Source: Ardenticatenaceae bacterium (GTDB lineage Bacteria; Chloroflexota; Anaerolineae; Promineifilales; Promineifilaceae). From it: a stretch of 64,000 nt of DNA. Positions 34,574 to 43,344 of this stretch are shown piece after piece (positions within the stretch are counted from its first letter, which is position 1; every line of letters begins with the position of its first letter). The position numbers and the translations under genes are program-made. The notes under the pieces were generated by a model. That model ran no database searches. It was not told the DNA's origin and saw only the letters and a list, made by a program, of their open reading frames with translations. Where the stretch lies: assembly GCA_020634565.1 (NCBI GenBank), contig JACKBN010000006.1, forward strand, positions 248,001-312,000, written 5' to 3'.

Positions 34574-36841
34574 TTACGGCCGTAATTGTGCCAGTAGCTG
34601 TTTGTAGCTGGCAGCATTCGGGGGATTTAACGACAAAATCTTTTCAATTGTCTGGTAGGCCGCTTGCGTCTCATTTGCCTCTAGCTGTGCTTCGCCAAGT
34701 TTGTCTAACAGTTCAATAGCGTCCGCCTGCCGTTTCTGCTGGATGTAGAGCCGGGAAAGTCGATCAACCAGGTTTGCATCAGACGGCCGTTGCCGAACCA
34801 TATCTTCTAAAATACCAACCACCTTCGCCCCACGGCCACTGCGAACCAGCTGCTTTAAGTAATTATCCAGCTCACCCACGGCATTAACGGGTTGACCCAC
34901 CTTGTAATACAAATCTACCAAAGTGATGGCCGTCCGTTCATCGTTGGGATCCAAGCCACGTAATTCTTTGTAGGCAGTCAACGCCCGTCGCCAATCAAAG
35001 CGCTGCATGTCAATTTCCGCTGCCAGGCGCAAGAGACGGGCCTTCCACTGTTGTTCATCTGTCCCACGTGGAGCCAGTTTCAGCGCTTCCTGGTACGTGT
35101 CGCGGGCTTTGTCAATTTGCGCCAGTTGGTAATAAGCATCACCTACAGCCAGATAATGCTCCAGGGCACGATCAATTTGACCGTGCTGCTTGAGCAAATC
35201 AATCAGGCGGTTTCGGGCAGCCAAATCGAGCGGCATCATCTCCACCGATTTCTCGTAGGAAATAATTGCGCCATTCACATCGCCGCGATTGCGATAGGTG
35301 TCGGCTACGGTAATGAATTTTTGTGCGGCCGTTTCCCGACGACCCTGCTTGCCCAACAGTTCACCCAGCTGAATGTGAGCCGGCAAATAATCATGGGACA
35401 GCTGAATGGCCCGATACGTTTCTTCAACGGCCGTATCATACATGCCGCGTCGCGCGTATTCCTGGCTCAAGTACAGGGATTCCAGCACTTGTTCAGAACC
35501 AGCCGTGAGCATATCGCCCAAAATCATCATGCCCGAATCAGAAATAGCGTCCAGGCGACCGCGTGCTTCCTTGGCCTTGTCTTCCCACCCCTTGTGGCTC
35601 AAAAATTCCACCAGGGCGTTGGCAAAAGCAGACGCCTGATCGCGTTCGCCTTGGGCCATCAGGCTGTCAGCCAGATTTTCATACAGTTCAATCAGCCGAT
35701 CCGCCTGGCTGTGCTGCACGGTTGCCAGGTCCACAATCTTCAGCACGTTGATGAAATGTTCTAGCGCCTTTTCGATACGGCCGCGTGCCCGATGGCACTC
35801 GCCCAGTGAAAAGTAGCTGGCCAGCCGGAAGTCATGGTCCTTCACCGACAGCTCAAACTCACGGATTGCATCTTCAAAGCGGAGCTTATCCTGATACAGC
35901 AAACCGAGATTGAAATGTGCGGCCGTATTGTCCAGCCCCAACGACATGGCTTCTTCATAAGCGCTGATGGCTTCGTTGGTCATGCCGCGGGTTTGGAAAT
36001 CAAGCGCCTTGCTGATGAGCGTGGTCAGCTGGAGCGTCTTTGCATTTAGCTCCATGCCCTCATCATCAAACAGATCCTCAGCCAGCTTTTCAGAAGCCAG
36101 GCGGCGCGCATCCTGTACCGGGCTGGCCGCATCGGCCGACTTGCTGGCCCCGCCGGATTTTTCTTGCAGGGCGGCGGCCATGTGCTGCGCCACTTCGCTG
36201 ATGCTGTCCGATGATTGGAACGAAGGCGAATCAGATTCGCCCGCCAGCTTTTCACCACTGCGGATTTGCTCGATGGCGGTGAGCACTTCTGCATTGCGTG
36301 GGTCTAGCTTTAGGGCCAGTTGGCATGCTTGCAGCGCATTCTCTGACTTGCCTTGCGAATTCAAAATGCGGGCAATGGCTAAATATTCGCGAATCGCATT
36401 GTGCACAGAGCCTTGGCGCTCGTAGATAGAGGCTAGCCGTTGGTGGCCTCGAAGCAAATCTGGTTCCAGCCGAACGGCCCGGTTCCAGTTGTCCATTGCC
36501 TCCGTGAGGCGGCGGCGATTTAGCTCAACTTCGCCAATCGCCATGTAGGTTTTGCCTGCTTCGCCGTAATGTCCCAGGCGTTCCTGCGCATCGGCAACCT
36601 GACGCAGATAAATAACGTCGCCGCGGGAAAAGCGGGCAGCCAACTTGTAATTTTCTAGCGCATCTTTGAGCTGGTTCATCTCCAGGTAAGCCATGCCCAG
36701 CCCGGCATACGGGGCTGGCTCGTTGGCAACCTCTTCAATGGCGACCTTAAACTCGGCAATTGCCTCTTGCCAGTTTTGGTCCCAGCTATGTGAATGGCCT
36801 CGGTTTAATGCTTCTTCGAATCGGGCTCGGTTTCCTGCCAC
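34574..36841 (-). CDS. Large TPR-repeat protein
   Basis: A 755-residue soluble protein read from a GTG with TTGGAGG upstream. Tetratricopeptide repeats run almost from end to end, for example AYLEMNQLKDALENYKLAAR, AHFNLGLLYQDKLRFEDAIREFELS, GDAYYQLAQIDKARDTYQEALKLAP. A charged spacer near residues 200-265 (SDSPSFQSSDSISEVAQHM...) divides it. No enzyme domain is visible. It lies between argF and cdaA in the same operon and is probably a scaffold for a complex; its partners are unknown. Confidence 0.82.
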   Translation of the reverse strand: MAGNRARFEEALNRGHSHSWDQNWQEAIAEFKVAIEEVANEPAPYAGLGMAYLEMNQLKDALENYKLAARFSRGDVIYLRQVADAQERLGHYGEAGKTYMAIGEVELNRRRLTEAMDNWNRAVRLEPDLLRGHQRLASIYERQGSVHNAIREYLAIARILNSQGKSENALQACQLALKLDPRNAEVLTAIEQIRSGEKLAGESDSPSFQSSDSISEVAQHMAAALQEKSGGASKSADAASPVQDARRLASEKLAEDLFDDEGMELNAKTLQLTTLISKALDFQTRGMTNEAISAYEEAMSLGLDNTAAHFNLGLLYQDKLRFEDAIREFELSVKDHDFRLASYFSLGECHRARGRIEKALEHFINVLKIVDLATVQHSQADRLIELYENLADSLMAQGERDQASAFANALVEFLSHKGWEDKAKEARGRLDAISDSGMMILGDMLTAGSEQVLESLYLSQEYARRGMYDTAVEETYRAIQLSHDYLPAHIQLGELLGKQGRRETAAQKFITVADTYRNRGDVNGAIISYEKSVEMMPLDLAARNRLIDLLKQHGQIDRALEHYLAVGDAYYQLAQIDKARDTYQEALKLAPRGTDEQQWKARLLRLAAEIDMQRFDWRRALTAYKELRGLDPNDERTAITLVDLYYKVGQPVNAVGELDNYLKQLVRSGRGAKVVGILEDMVRQRPSDANLVDRLSRLYIQQKRQADAIELLDKLGEAQLEANETQAAYQTIEKILSLNPPNAASYKQLLAQLRP

Positions 36842-36862
36842 GCCAAAGCCTCCAAAATAGTT

Positions 36863-37792
36863 CTATGATTTGCCTAGCAGCTCAACCAGAATGGCTTTTT
36901 GGGCGTGCATCCGGTTTTCTGCTTGGGGAAACAGAACGGAGTTCGGGCCATCAGCCACTTCGTCGGTAATTTCTTCGCCACGATGGGCGGGCAAGCAGTG
37001 CATGACCAGACAATCTGGTTTGGCCAGGCTCACCAGCTGTTGGTTTACCTGGTAGGGTGGGAAGACTTTCAGGCGAACGGCCGTTTCCTCTTCTTGCCCC
37101 ATGCTTGTCCACACATCCGTATAAATAATATCGGCATCTGCCACCGCTTTGTTCGGATCTTCATACACTTCTATAGAAGCGCCTGCCGTACTGAACTGTT
37201 CGCCCAAATCATAATCGTCTTCGGTGAGCGTATAGTTGGGCGGTGTGGCGATAGTAAAATGCATACCCACCTTCATACAGGCGAATAATAAAGAGCGCGC
37301 CACGTTATTGCCATCCCCCACGTAGGCCATTTTTAGCCCTTCCAGCTTCTTCTTGGCTTCCATAACGGTAAAAATATCAGCCAGAGCCTGCGCCGGGTGA
37401 TTGTAATCAGACAACCCATTGATGATGGGTACGGAACCATACTCAGCCAGCTGCAAAATATGTTCGTGCTCAAACACGCGCGCCATGATGCCGTCCACAT
37501 AGCCGGACAGCACGCGGGCTACGTCAGCTACGCTTTCGCGCCCACCCATTTTGATCTCGTTGGGCGATAGGTAAAGCGCGTGCCCACCCAGGTGCACCAT
37601 GCCCATTTCAAAAGAAACACGGGTACGCAAAGATGGTTTCTGGAAGACCAGGGCCAGGCTTTTGCCTTTTAATACCGGCTTGTTGCCACCGCTCTGCCAT
37701 TCTTGCTTAAGCGAAAGCGCTAAATCCAGCAAATTGTGTAGTTCATCGGGGGTCAGATCAGCGATGCTAAGAAAATGTTTCACAGGGTTCAT
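36863..37792 (-). CDS. argF: Ornithine carbamoyltransferase
   Basis: A 309-residue protein from the ATG at 37792 (MNPVKHFLSIADLT), preceded by CGGAGA; a longer in-frame start at 37864 would add an unlikely extension. Carbamoyl-phosphate site SLRTRVSF (a variant of S-T-R-T-R), HPAQALADIFT, and the ornithine-binding HCLPAHRGEEI are present. It converts ornithine and carbamoyl phosphate into citrulline in arginine synthesis. No other arg genes are nearby. It heads the minus-strand operon that continues with the TPR, cdaA, cdaR and der genes. Confidence 0.95.
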   Translation of the reverse strand: MNPVKHFLSIADLTPDELHNLLDLALSLKQEWQSGGNKPVLKGKSLALVFQKPSLRTRVSFEMGMVHLGGHALYLSPNEIKMGGRESVADVARVLSGYVDGIMARVFEHEHILQLAEYGSVPIINGLSDYNHPAQALADIFTVMEAKKKLEGLKMAYVGDGNNVARSLLFACMKVGMHFTIATPPNYTLTEDDYDLGEQFSTAGASIEVYEDPNKAVADADIIYTDVWTSMGQEEETAVRLKVFPPYQVNQQLVSLAKPDCLVMHCLPAHRGEEITDEVADGPNSVLFPQAENRMHAQKAILVELLGKS

Positions 37793-37922
37793 TCTCCGAA
37801 CAGTTGGCTTGGATTTTAGGGATTGTGGGGGAACGGCCGTATCCAAAATCCCTTTTGTTGCCACTGGTTACCTTAAAAAAGTATACCACAGGCAAAAACA
37901 GAGGAAAAGCATTCAACATAAC

Positions 37923-37950
37923 TTGACGCGCTTATCAGTTATGGTAAGAT
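37923..37950 (+). promoter_or_regulatory. Candidate promoter for the 38023 gene
   Basis: TTGACG (37923-37928) and TAAGAT (37945-37950) with a 16-base spacer lie about 70 bases before the ATG at 38023. Two positions deviate from consensus. Confidence 0.5.
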
Positions 37951-38022
37951 ATCTCCTGCAGAGGGGATGTTATGTCATTTTCGTAATGTCCCCAATTGGG
38001 GGCAAAAGAAGGTAGGTGCCAC

Positions 38023-39072
38023 ATGGATTTTATAAAGGAAAGACCAGGGCTTTCGGTTCTCATTGCTTTTATTGTTGGCCTCTTCATCGGCCAAACCTTG
38101 TTTGGCTGGTACCTCTTCCCCGTGGAATGGACGGGGGCTGGCCCGCAAGACCTCGATCAGGCAGAACGTGATGTTTATCTGCAAACCATTGCTGATGCCT
38201 ACTCTTTTCAACCAAGTAACACAGACATTGTAACCCGTGCGCTCGGCAACTGGCAGAATGCTTCTGCTGACATTTGTGCGCTGCGCGGCCGTACCGCAGA
38301 CCCCGCTGCGCAACAGCGTTTGGACGCGATTGCCGTGGTCGCTGGCGGACAGGCTTGTGGTGCGCTGCCCGCTGACGGCAGCTTGCCCACCGTGCCGGAG
38401 GCCGAAGAAGATTCTAATTTAGGCACGATTTTGGCCTTGCTGTTGGTGTTGGCTCTGGTCGGTGCTGGTATTGTGGTGGTGCTCAACCGCCGCAACAGCA
38501 TGATGGCAGAAGATGACAATGTGGACATGTACTACGAGAATATGCCCGAAAGTGCCCCCACGATGACCAGCGAAGAGGGCGTCAGTGCCGTACCGATTGC
38601 TCGGTTCCAAAGTGATTACGTATACGGCCGTGACAACTACGACGACTCCTTCAGCATTGAAAACTCGGGTGGCGAGTTCCTCGGTGAGTGCGGTGTAGGC
38701 ATTGCTGAATCCATCGGCAGCGACACGCCTAAAAACGTGACCGCTTTCGAGGTGTGGCTGTTTGATAAAAACGACATTCGCACCATCACAAAAGTGGTGA
38801 TGAGTGACCACGCCTTCTTTGATGAGGCGCTGAAAGCCAAGTTGGCGCCCAAGGGCGAACCCGTCTTGGCCCGAGAGAATGAGGTGATTGTGCTGGAAAC
38901 AGCTACCCTCATCATCAATGCCGAAATCAAAGAGATGCAGTACGGTGCCGGTTCTTTGCCGCCACAGAGCTACTTTGAGAACTTCTCTATTGAGCTTTCT
39001 GCCTGGGCCAAAGAAGGCGACTTCGATGATCCGGATATCGAGGGCCGTGTAGACGAACTGCTTGAGTACTAA
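38023..39072 (+). CDS. Two-helix membrane protein of unknown function
   Basis: A 349-residue protein from the ATG at 38023. Helix 1 (LSVLIAFIVGLFIGQTLFGWYLF) is N-terminal. An extracellular segment of about 100 residues contains two Cys (DICALRG, GQACGAL). Helix 2 is GTILALLLVLALVGAGIVVVL. The cytoplasmic part of about 190 residues is acidic, with SDYVYGRDNYDDSFSIENSGGEFLGECGVGIAES then VTAFEVWLFDKNDIRTITKVVMS, both broken by turns. I recall similar architecture in uncharacterised Chloroflexota proteins but know no function. A terminator follows at 39096. Confidence 0.7.
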   Translation: MDFIKERPGLSVLIAFIVGLFIGQTLFGWYLFPVEWTGAGPQDLDQAERDVYLQTIADAYSFQPSNTDIVTRALGNWQNASADICALRGRTADPAAQQRLDAIAVVAGGQACGALPADGSLPTVPEAEEDSNLGTILALLLVLALVGAGIVVVLNRRNSMMAEDDNVDMYYENMPESAPTMTSEEGVSAVPIARFQSDYVYGRDNYDDSFSIENSGGEFLGECGVGIAESIGSDTPKNVTAFEVWLFDKNDIRTITKVVMSDHAFFDEALKAKLAPKGEPVLARENEVIVLETATLIINAEIKEMQYGAGSLPPQSYFENFSIELSAWAKEGDFDDPDIEGRVDELLEY

Positions 39073-39095
39073 TCTCACCATTTAAAAGAGAGTTT

Positions 39096-39126
39096 AAAGC
39101 CCCGGTTGATTTTCAGCCGGGGCTTT
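39096..39126 (+). terminator. Intrinsic terminator
   Basis: AAAGCCCCGG (39096-39105) pairs perfectly with 39117-39126 around an 11-base loop, followed by CTTATTGTTT. Ends the two-helix membrane protein gene. Confidence 0.75.
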
Positions 39127-39147
39127 CTTATTGTTTGGGGTAGTAAG

Positions 39148-40077
39148 ATGCGTTTTTTAGTGACGGGGGGCGCTGGCTTTTTGGGGGCCGCGTTGGCCAA
39201 CAAGCTGGTGGCTGATGGCCATACCGTACTCGTTTTAGATGATCTCAGCAGTGGCGATGCCAGCCGACTGCAACCAGAAGCTCAATTCACTCAGGGTGAT
39301 ATTAACAACATCCCGCTGCTTTGGTCACTGCTGGCCGATGTGGACTGCGTCTATCATCTGGCGGCGCGGGTTTCGGTGGCCGAATCGATACTGCACCCGC
39401 AGGCGTACAACGCGGTCAACGTGGGCGGCACGGTGAGCCTGATGGAGGCGATGCGCGACACAGGGGTGCGACGGGTGGTATTTACCTCGTCGGGGGCGGT
39501 GTACGGCCGTTTGCCCACCCAACCTGTCCACGAAAACGATACGCCCAACCCGGATTCCCCCTACGCAGTAAGCAAATGGGCTGCCGAGCAGTACATTCAC
39601 ACGATCGGCCAGCTGTGGGATATTGAGACAGTGGCGCTGCGCATTTTTAATGCTTACGGGCCAAACCAAAACCTGCCCGTTTCGCATGCGCCGGTCATTC
39701 CCCGCTTTTTACACCAGGCGCTCACTGGCGGCTCTGTGGTGCTGTACGGCGGGGGGCAGCAAACCCGCGATTTTATCTACGTGGCGGACGTGGTTGCGGC
39801 TTTAGCCGCCGCGGCCACCGCCAGGGATGTAAATCGCCAGGTCATCAACATTGGCAGCGGGGTAGAGACAAGTGTCGCCCAGTTGGTCGCCTTGATAGAA
39901 CAGGTGACGGGCGAACACGTCAATCAATTAATCAACCAGCAGAAGGTGGGGGGCGTGCCGCGACTGGTTGCCGATATCAGCCGGGCACAGCAGCTTTTGG
40001 GTTTTCGTCCTCTGGTCAATTTGGAGAGTGGCTTGCAGCTAACTGTGCGGGGAGACGGCCGTTTCCGAAAGTCCTGA
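39148..40077 (+). CDS. NAD-dependent epimerase (UDP-glucose 4-epimerase-like)
   Basis: A 309-residue extended SDR from the ATG at 39148. TGGAGFLG is at the N-terminus, followed by DDLSSGD, HLAARVSVAES, FTSSGAVYG and the catalytic SPYAVSKWAAEQ (YxxxK). RIFNAYGPNQ and GGGQQTRDFIYVADVV complete the GalE/WbpP-like signature. It would act on a nucleotide sugar for glycolipids or exopolysaccharide. Alone in its operon, so the exact sugar is uncertain. Confidence 0.88.
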   Translation: MRFLVTGGAGFLGAALANKLVADGHTVLVLDDLSSGDASRLQPEAQFTQGDINNIPLLWSLLADVDCVYHLAARVSVAESILHPQAYNAVNVGGTVSLMEAMRDTGVRRVVFTSSGAVYGRLPTQPVHENDTPNPDSPYAVSKWAAEQYIHTIGQLWDIETVALRIFNAYGPNQNLPVSHAPVIPRFLHQALTGGSVVLYGGGQQTRDFIYVADVVAALAAAATARDVNRQVINIGSGVETSVAQLVALIEQVTGEHVNQLINQQKVGGVPRLVADISRAQQLLGFRPLVNLESGLQLTVRGDGRFRKS

Positions 40078-40100
40078 CAAGCTTGTGTGAGTACCAACAA

Positions 40101-40129
40101 AAAACGCCAGCACAATGTGCTGACGTTTT
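40101..40129 (-). terminator. Terminator of the tRNA-Leu gene
   Basis: A 13-bp stem (40101-40113 with 40117-40129), one mismatch, 3-base loop. On the minus strand it ends in GCGTTTTTTG, just after the tRNA 3' end. Confidence 0.75.
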
Positions 40130-40131
40130 CA

Positions 40132-40213
40132 TGCCCAAGAGAGGACTCGAACCTCCACGCCCATAGGGCACAGGCCCTCAACCTGCCGCGTATGCCAATT
40201 CCGCCACTTGGGC
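40132..40213 (-). tRNA. tRNA-Leu (anticodon GAG)
   Basis: An 82-base class II tRNA. The acceptor stem is GCCCAAG with CTTGGGC, discriminator A. The D-arm GGCGGAATTGGCATACGC, anticodon loop TTGAGGG (anticodon GAG), a variable arm of leucine type and the T-loop GGTTCGAGTCC are all visible. The CCA end is not encoded. A terminator follows at once. Confidence 0.95.
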
Positions 40214-40269
40214 TAAATACGTTGGCAATTATAGCCATTGCCAGACGGCTGTCAATGCAGTTGCACGCT

Positions 40270-41328
40270 TTAAGCGGTTACCAGTTCAGAGATAGCCGGA
40301 GCCGATGCTCCATTGGTGTAAACCTGGTGGGATTGTACGGGAGCCATCTGCAAAACGGCCGAAGCCCAGGTAAGCCCCGAGCCAAAACTCACCAGCAGCA
40401 GCCGGTCATCCAGTTTGATTTCCCCGGATTCCAACCCATCACAAATGGCTAACGGAATGGAAGCGGCCGAGGTGTTGGCGTATTTGTGCACCGTCACCAA
40501 AAAGCGGTCCATGGGTAAATCCATACTGCGTGCCGCCGCCTGGATGATGCGTAGGTTGGCCTGATGCGGCACGATGCGATCAATATCCTCCAGCGAAAGG
40601 CCAGCCTGAGCCAGACTGCGCTGGCTGGTAGTGCCCAAAATGCGGGTCGCAAATTTGAATACCTCACGGCCGTTCATGCGAATAAAGTGACGCCCTTCCT
40701 CAAAAGTAGAGGCATTGACTGGCTCTGCCGAACCGGCCGCAGGCGCAATGATGTGCTGGCTGCCGCTGCCGTCTGAACCCATGTCGAAGCTTAACAGCCC
40801 ACATGGTTCTGTGGTGGCTTGCAGCACAAAGGCAGCGGCGGCATCGCCAAACAGCACGCAGGTGTTGCGATCGGTCCAATCCACATAGCGGCTGAGCAGT
40901 TCCGCGCCAATGACCAGCACATTGTCGTAGGCGCCGCTGCTGATAAACTGCTGCGCCGTGGTGAGCGCATACAAAAAGCCCGTGCAGCCATTGGACAGCA
41001 CAAAAGCAGGCACGTCTGTGGCGCCCAGCATGTGCTGCACCTGGCTGGAAACGGCCGGTGTTAGATGATCGCCAGTGGTGGTGGCCACAATGATCAGGTC
41101 CAGGTCGGCGGCGTCCAGATTGGCTTTGGCCAGCGCGCGGCGCGCGGCTTCGGTGGACATCGTAGCGTTGGTTTCTTCTGGCCCGGCAATGTGGCGCTGT
41201 TGGATGCCGGTGCGCTGCACAATCCATTCATCGCTGGTGTCCACCATCTTTTCCAGATCGTGATTGGTCAGCACTTTTTCCGGGACATACGCGCCCCAAC
41301 CGGTGATACGGCCGTATCGCTTTTGCAT
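40270..41328 (-). CDS. fabH: 3-oxoacyl-ACP synthase III (FabH)
   Basis: A 352-residue condensing enzyme. The catalytic Cys115 lies in SNGCTGFLYAL; the His is in IVPHQANLRI and the Asn in KYANTSAASIPLA, completing the Cys-His-Asn triad of KAS III. It starts fatty-acid synthesis by joining an acyl-CoA with malonyl-ACP. About 30 residues longer than E. coli FabH because of a C-terminal extension (VQSHQVYTNGASAPAISEL). No other fab genes are near, and a secondary-metabolism KAS III-like role cannot be excluded. GAGGA precedes the ATG. Confidence 0.9.
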   Translation of the reverse strand: MQKRYGRITGWGAYVPEKVLTNHDLEKMVDTSDEWIVQRTGIQQRHIAGPEETNATMSTEAARRALAKANLDAADLDLIIVATTTGDHLTPAVSSQVQHMLGATDVPAFVLSNGCTGFLYALTTAQQFISSGAYDNVLVIGAELLSRYVDWTDRNTCVLFGDAAAAFVLQATTEPCGLLSFDMGSDGSGSQHIIAPAAGSAEPVNASTFEEGRHFIRMNGREVFKFATRILGTTSQRSLAQAGLSLEDIDRIVPHQANLRIIQAAARSMDLPMDRFLVTVHKYANTSAASIPLAICDGLESGEIKLDDRLLLVSFGSGLTWASAVLQMAPVQSHQVYTNGASAPAISELVTA

Positions 41329-41689
41329 AATTTGCTCCTCAGAGGATTTTTACTGCTGTGTGGTACCTCTTCCTCACGTTGTTGATTTCGTAACACCGTA
41401 TTAAACACGACTCAGCTTGATTCGTCACGCTGGGATTTTGGGGCCACAGAGAACACAGAGATTTAAGAGTTTTTCTCTTTTTCCTCTGTGCCCTCTGTGG
41501 CCAAATCGCTTTTTGCCCATCGTTCGCCCTGCGCTGGCTTGACAAAGCATTGGCTGCAAACAAAAATAGGCTTCATTGGTGCAAACACAACCTCCGGTAA
41601 TCTTTAGCCGGAGGTTTTCACTTTTAATTGAACTCTGCGTCCTCCGCGCGCTCCGCGGTTAGATGATTTGCGAAGGAGAAAAGCGACCC
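41329..41689. repeat. Intergenic region with inverted repeats and a lone terminator-like hairpin
   Basis: GGCCACAGAGAACACAGAG (from about 41440) faces CCTCTGTGCCCTCTGTGGCC (to about 41503), a dispersed-type CACAGAG hairpin. A hairpin with AACCTCCGG arms (41589-41597 and 41608-41616) followed by TTTT has no gene upstream on its strand, so a small transcript from about 41545 is possible. CTCTGCGTCCTCCGCG at 41634-41650 is another repeat fragment. No ORF seen. Confidence 0.5.
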
Positions 41690-42901
41690 GTGAAGAAATT
41701 TAGTTCCCTCTTGATGTTGCTGCTGTTGGTGCTGCTGGCTGTGGCCTGTGGCGGTGAAGACGAGCCAACCCCCACGCCGATTGCCCCGCCGTCGGATACA
41801 GAAACGGCCGTAACCACCCAACCAACCACCAATCCCACACCGACTGCTGCGCCTACCAACACCTTGCCCCCGCCGCCCACCATTGCCCCGGCTGCCACCG
41901 AGGCACCTACTAGCGAACCGGTTGCCGAGGGCATCAACCTGCTCACCGCTGCCGATTTTGGCACCGATCGCAACCCGCTCACGGGCGAACTGGTAGACGA
42001 TCCGGCGCAACTGCAAAGACGGCCGTTGGCCATCAAAATCTCCAACGCGCCGCCCAGCTACGTCCGCCCCCAGGCCGGCCTCAATAGCGCCGACTGGGTG
42101 TTTGAACACACCGCCGAAGGGCACATCACCCGCTTCACGCTCATCATGTATGGGCAGGAGGCGGAGCTAGTTGGCCCCATCCGCAGCGCCCGGCTCATTG
42201 ACGTGGAGCTGCCCGCCATCTACGATGCTGCCCTCGTTTTTTCCGGGGCCAGCGTGGGCGTCAACCAGCGGCTCAACGCCTCCGACTTCGAGAGCCGCAT
42301 CATCCGCTCGGCCGACCCCGGCTACTTCCGCACGGGGGAGGACAAACCGTTTGAGCATACCCTGTACGGCCGTCCCGCCATTTTCCGCCAGGGGTTAGCA
42401 GCGCAGGGACTCAACACGCCGCCCAACTTCAACGGCTTGCTCACTTTCACCAGCCAGCCGCCCACAGGTGGCCAACCCGCCAGCCAGGTCACGCTGGATT
42501 ATGAGTGGGAAATTGTGGAATGGCGCTACGATGAGGATACGGGTCGTTACTTCCGCTGGGCTGCCGGAGAACCGATTCTGGACGCCAACACCGGCGAACC
42601 GGTGAGCGCCGCCAACGTGGTGGTCATTGCCCCGTTCCATGTGGAGGACGCCACCATTTGTGAGCAAATCACCAACGGCGTTTGCACCCATCTCTCCGTG
42701 CAGATTCAGCTGTGGGGCAGCGGCACCGGCTTCATTTTGCGCGATGGGCAGCAGTACCCCGTCACCTGGCACCGCGAAGGGCGCAACGACCTGCTCACCT
42801 TCACCACCGCCGACGGCACCCCCTTCCCCCTGCAAATTGGCAACACCTGGGTGCAGCTCGTCCCCACCTGGTACGATAACCCCGTGACAGTGACCCCGTA
42901 A
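41690..42901 (+). CDS. DUF3048 (YerB-like) lipoprotein
   Basis: Read from the GTG at 41690, 403 residues; an ATG nine codons earlier overlaps the likely ribosome site GAAGGAG. Signal LLMLLLLVLLAVAC ends in a lipobox. A Pro/Thr-rich linker (TPTPIAPPSDTETAVTTQP) is followed by the DUF3048 core: NPLTGELVDD, LAIKISNAP, RPQAGLNSADWVFE, ITRFTLIMYG, VGPIRSARLIDVELP. The C-terminal half has the companion domain with VTWHREGRNDLLTF. Function of the family is unknown; the protein is anchored outside the membrane. Confidence 0.9.
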   Translation: MKKFSSLLMLLLLVLLAVACGGEDEPTPTPIAPPSDTETAVTTQPTTNPTPTAAPTNTLPPPPTIAPAATEAPTSEPVAEGINLLTAADFGTDRNPLTGELVDDPAQLQRRPLAIKISNAPPSYVRPQAGLNSADWVFEHTAEGHITRFTLIMYGQEAELVGPIRSARLIDVELPAIYDAALVFSGASVGVNQRLNASDFESRIIRSADPGYFRTGEDKPFEHTLYGRPAIFRQGLAAQGLNTPPNFNGLLTFTSQPPTGGQPASQVTLDYEWEIVEWRYDEDTGRYFRWAAGEPILDANTGEPVSAANVVVIAPFHVEDATICEQITNGVCTHLSVQIQLWGSGTGFILRDGQQYPVTWHREGRNDLLTFTTADGTPFPLQIGNTWVQLVPTWYDNPVTVTP

Positions 42902-43344
42902 GCGGTAATCGGTTATCCGTAAACGGTTTGCGGTAGGGGCGCACCCCCGTGTGTGCCCCAATTTTGGGCAGACACGGGGGTCTGCCCCTACCCTGATGTT
43001 GCCGCTTTGACCTTCCGACCAAAGAGAGGAATCTTTCTACGCGGTGGCGCGGCTGGTTGTGGGTTGAAAGATGCCTCACTGCGTTCGGCATGACAAGGGG
43101 GTGTGGGTGGCGCTGAATGGCGGATGCGGGGTGTTAGATGCGGTAGGGGCGAGGCGGTTGGCCGCCAACGAACGAATAACGGCCAAACACCCCACCAACC
43201 GCCTCGCCCAAAGGCCACAATGACCAGAGGGTTTGCCCTATAAAATGGTTTGCCCTGCAAAAAGGGCAAGGCAGGTGAAGAGATTCAAGCGGCGCAATTT
43301 GGCAGATGAGGGCCACCTGCCTTGCCCCTACCAAAGATGTGTTG
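42902..43344. repeat. Cluster of small inverted-repeat elements, no gene
   Basis: Four modules lie in a row: GGTAATCGGTTATCCGT (42904-42920); a GTAGGGGCGCACCCCCGTG / ACACGGGGGTCTGCCCCTAC hairpin (about 42933-42992); AGGCGGTTGG / CCAACCGCCTCGCC arms (about 43152-43210); and AAGGGCAAGGCAGGT / ACCTGCCTTGCCCCTAC arms (about 43261-43330). Between them GATGCCTCACTGCGTTCGGC (43070-43089) is a word seen between genes in many bacteria. No ORF is credible here. Confidence 0.6.

Noticed and set aside
37793..37864. Longer start of argF adding 24 residues
   Set aside because: The added part contains an ACGGCCGT spacer-like stretch and no ribosome site; the ATG at 37792 matches the usual OTC start.
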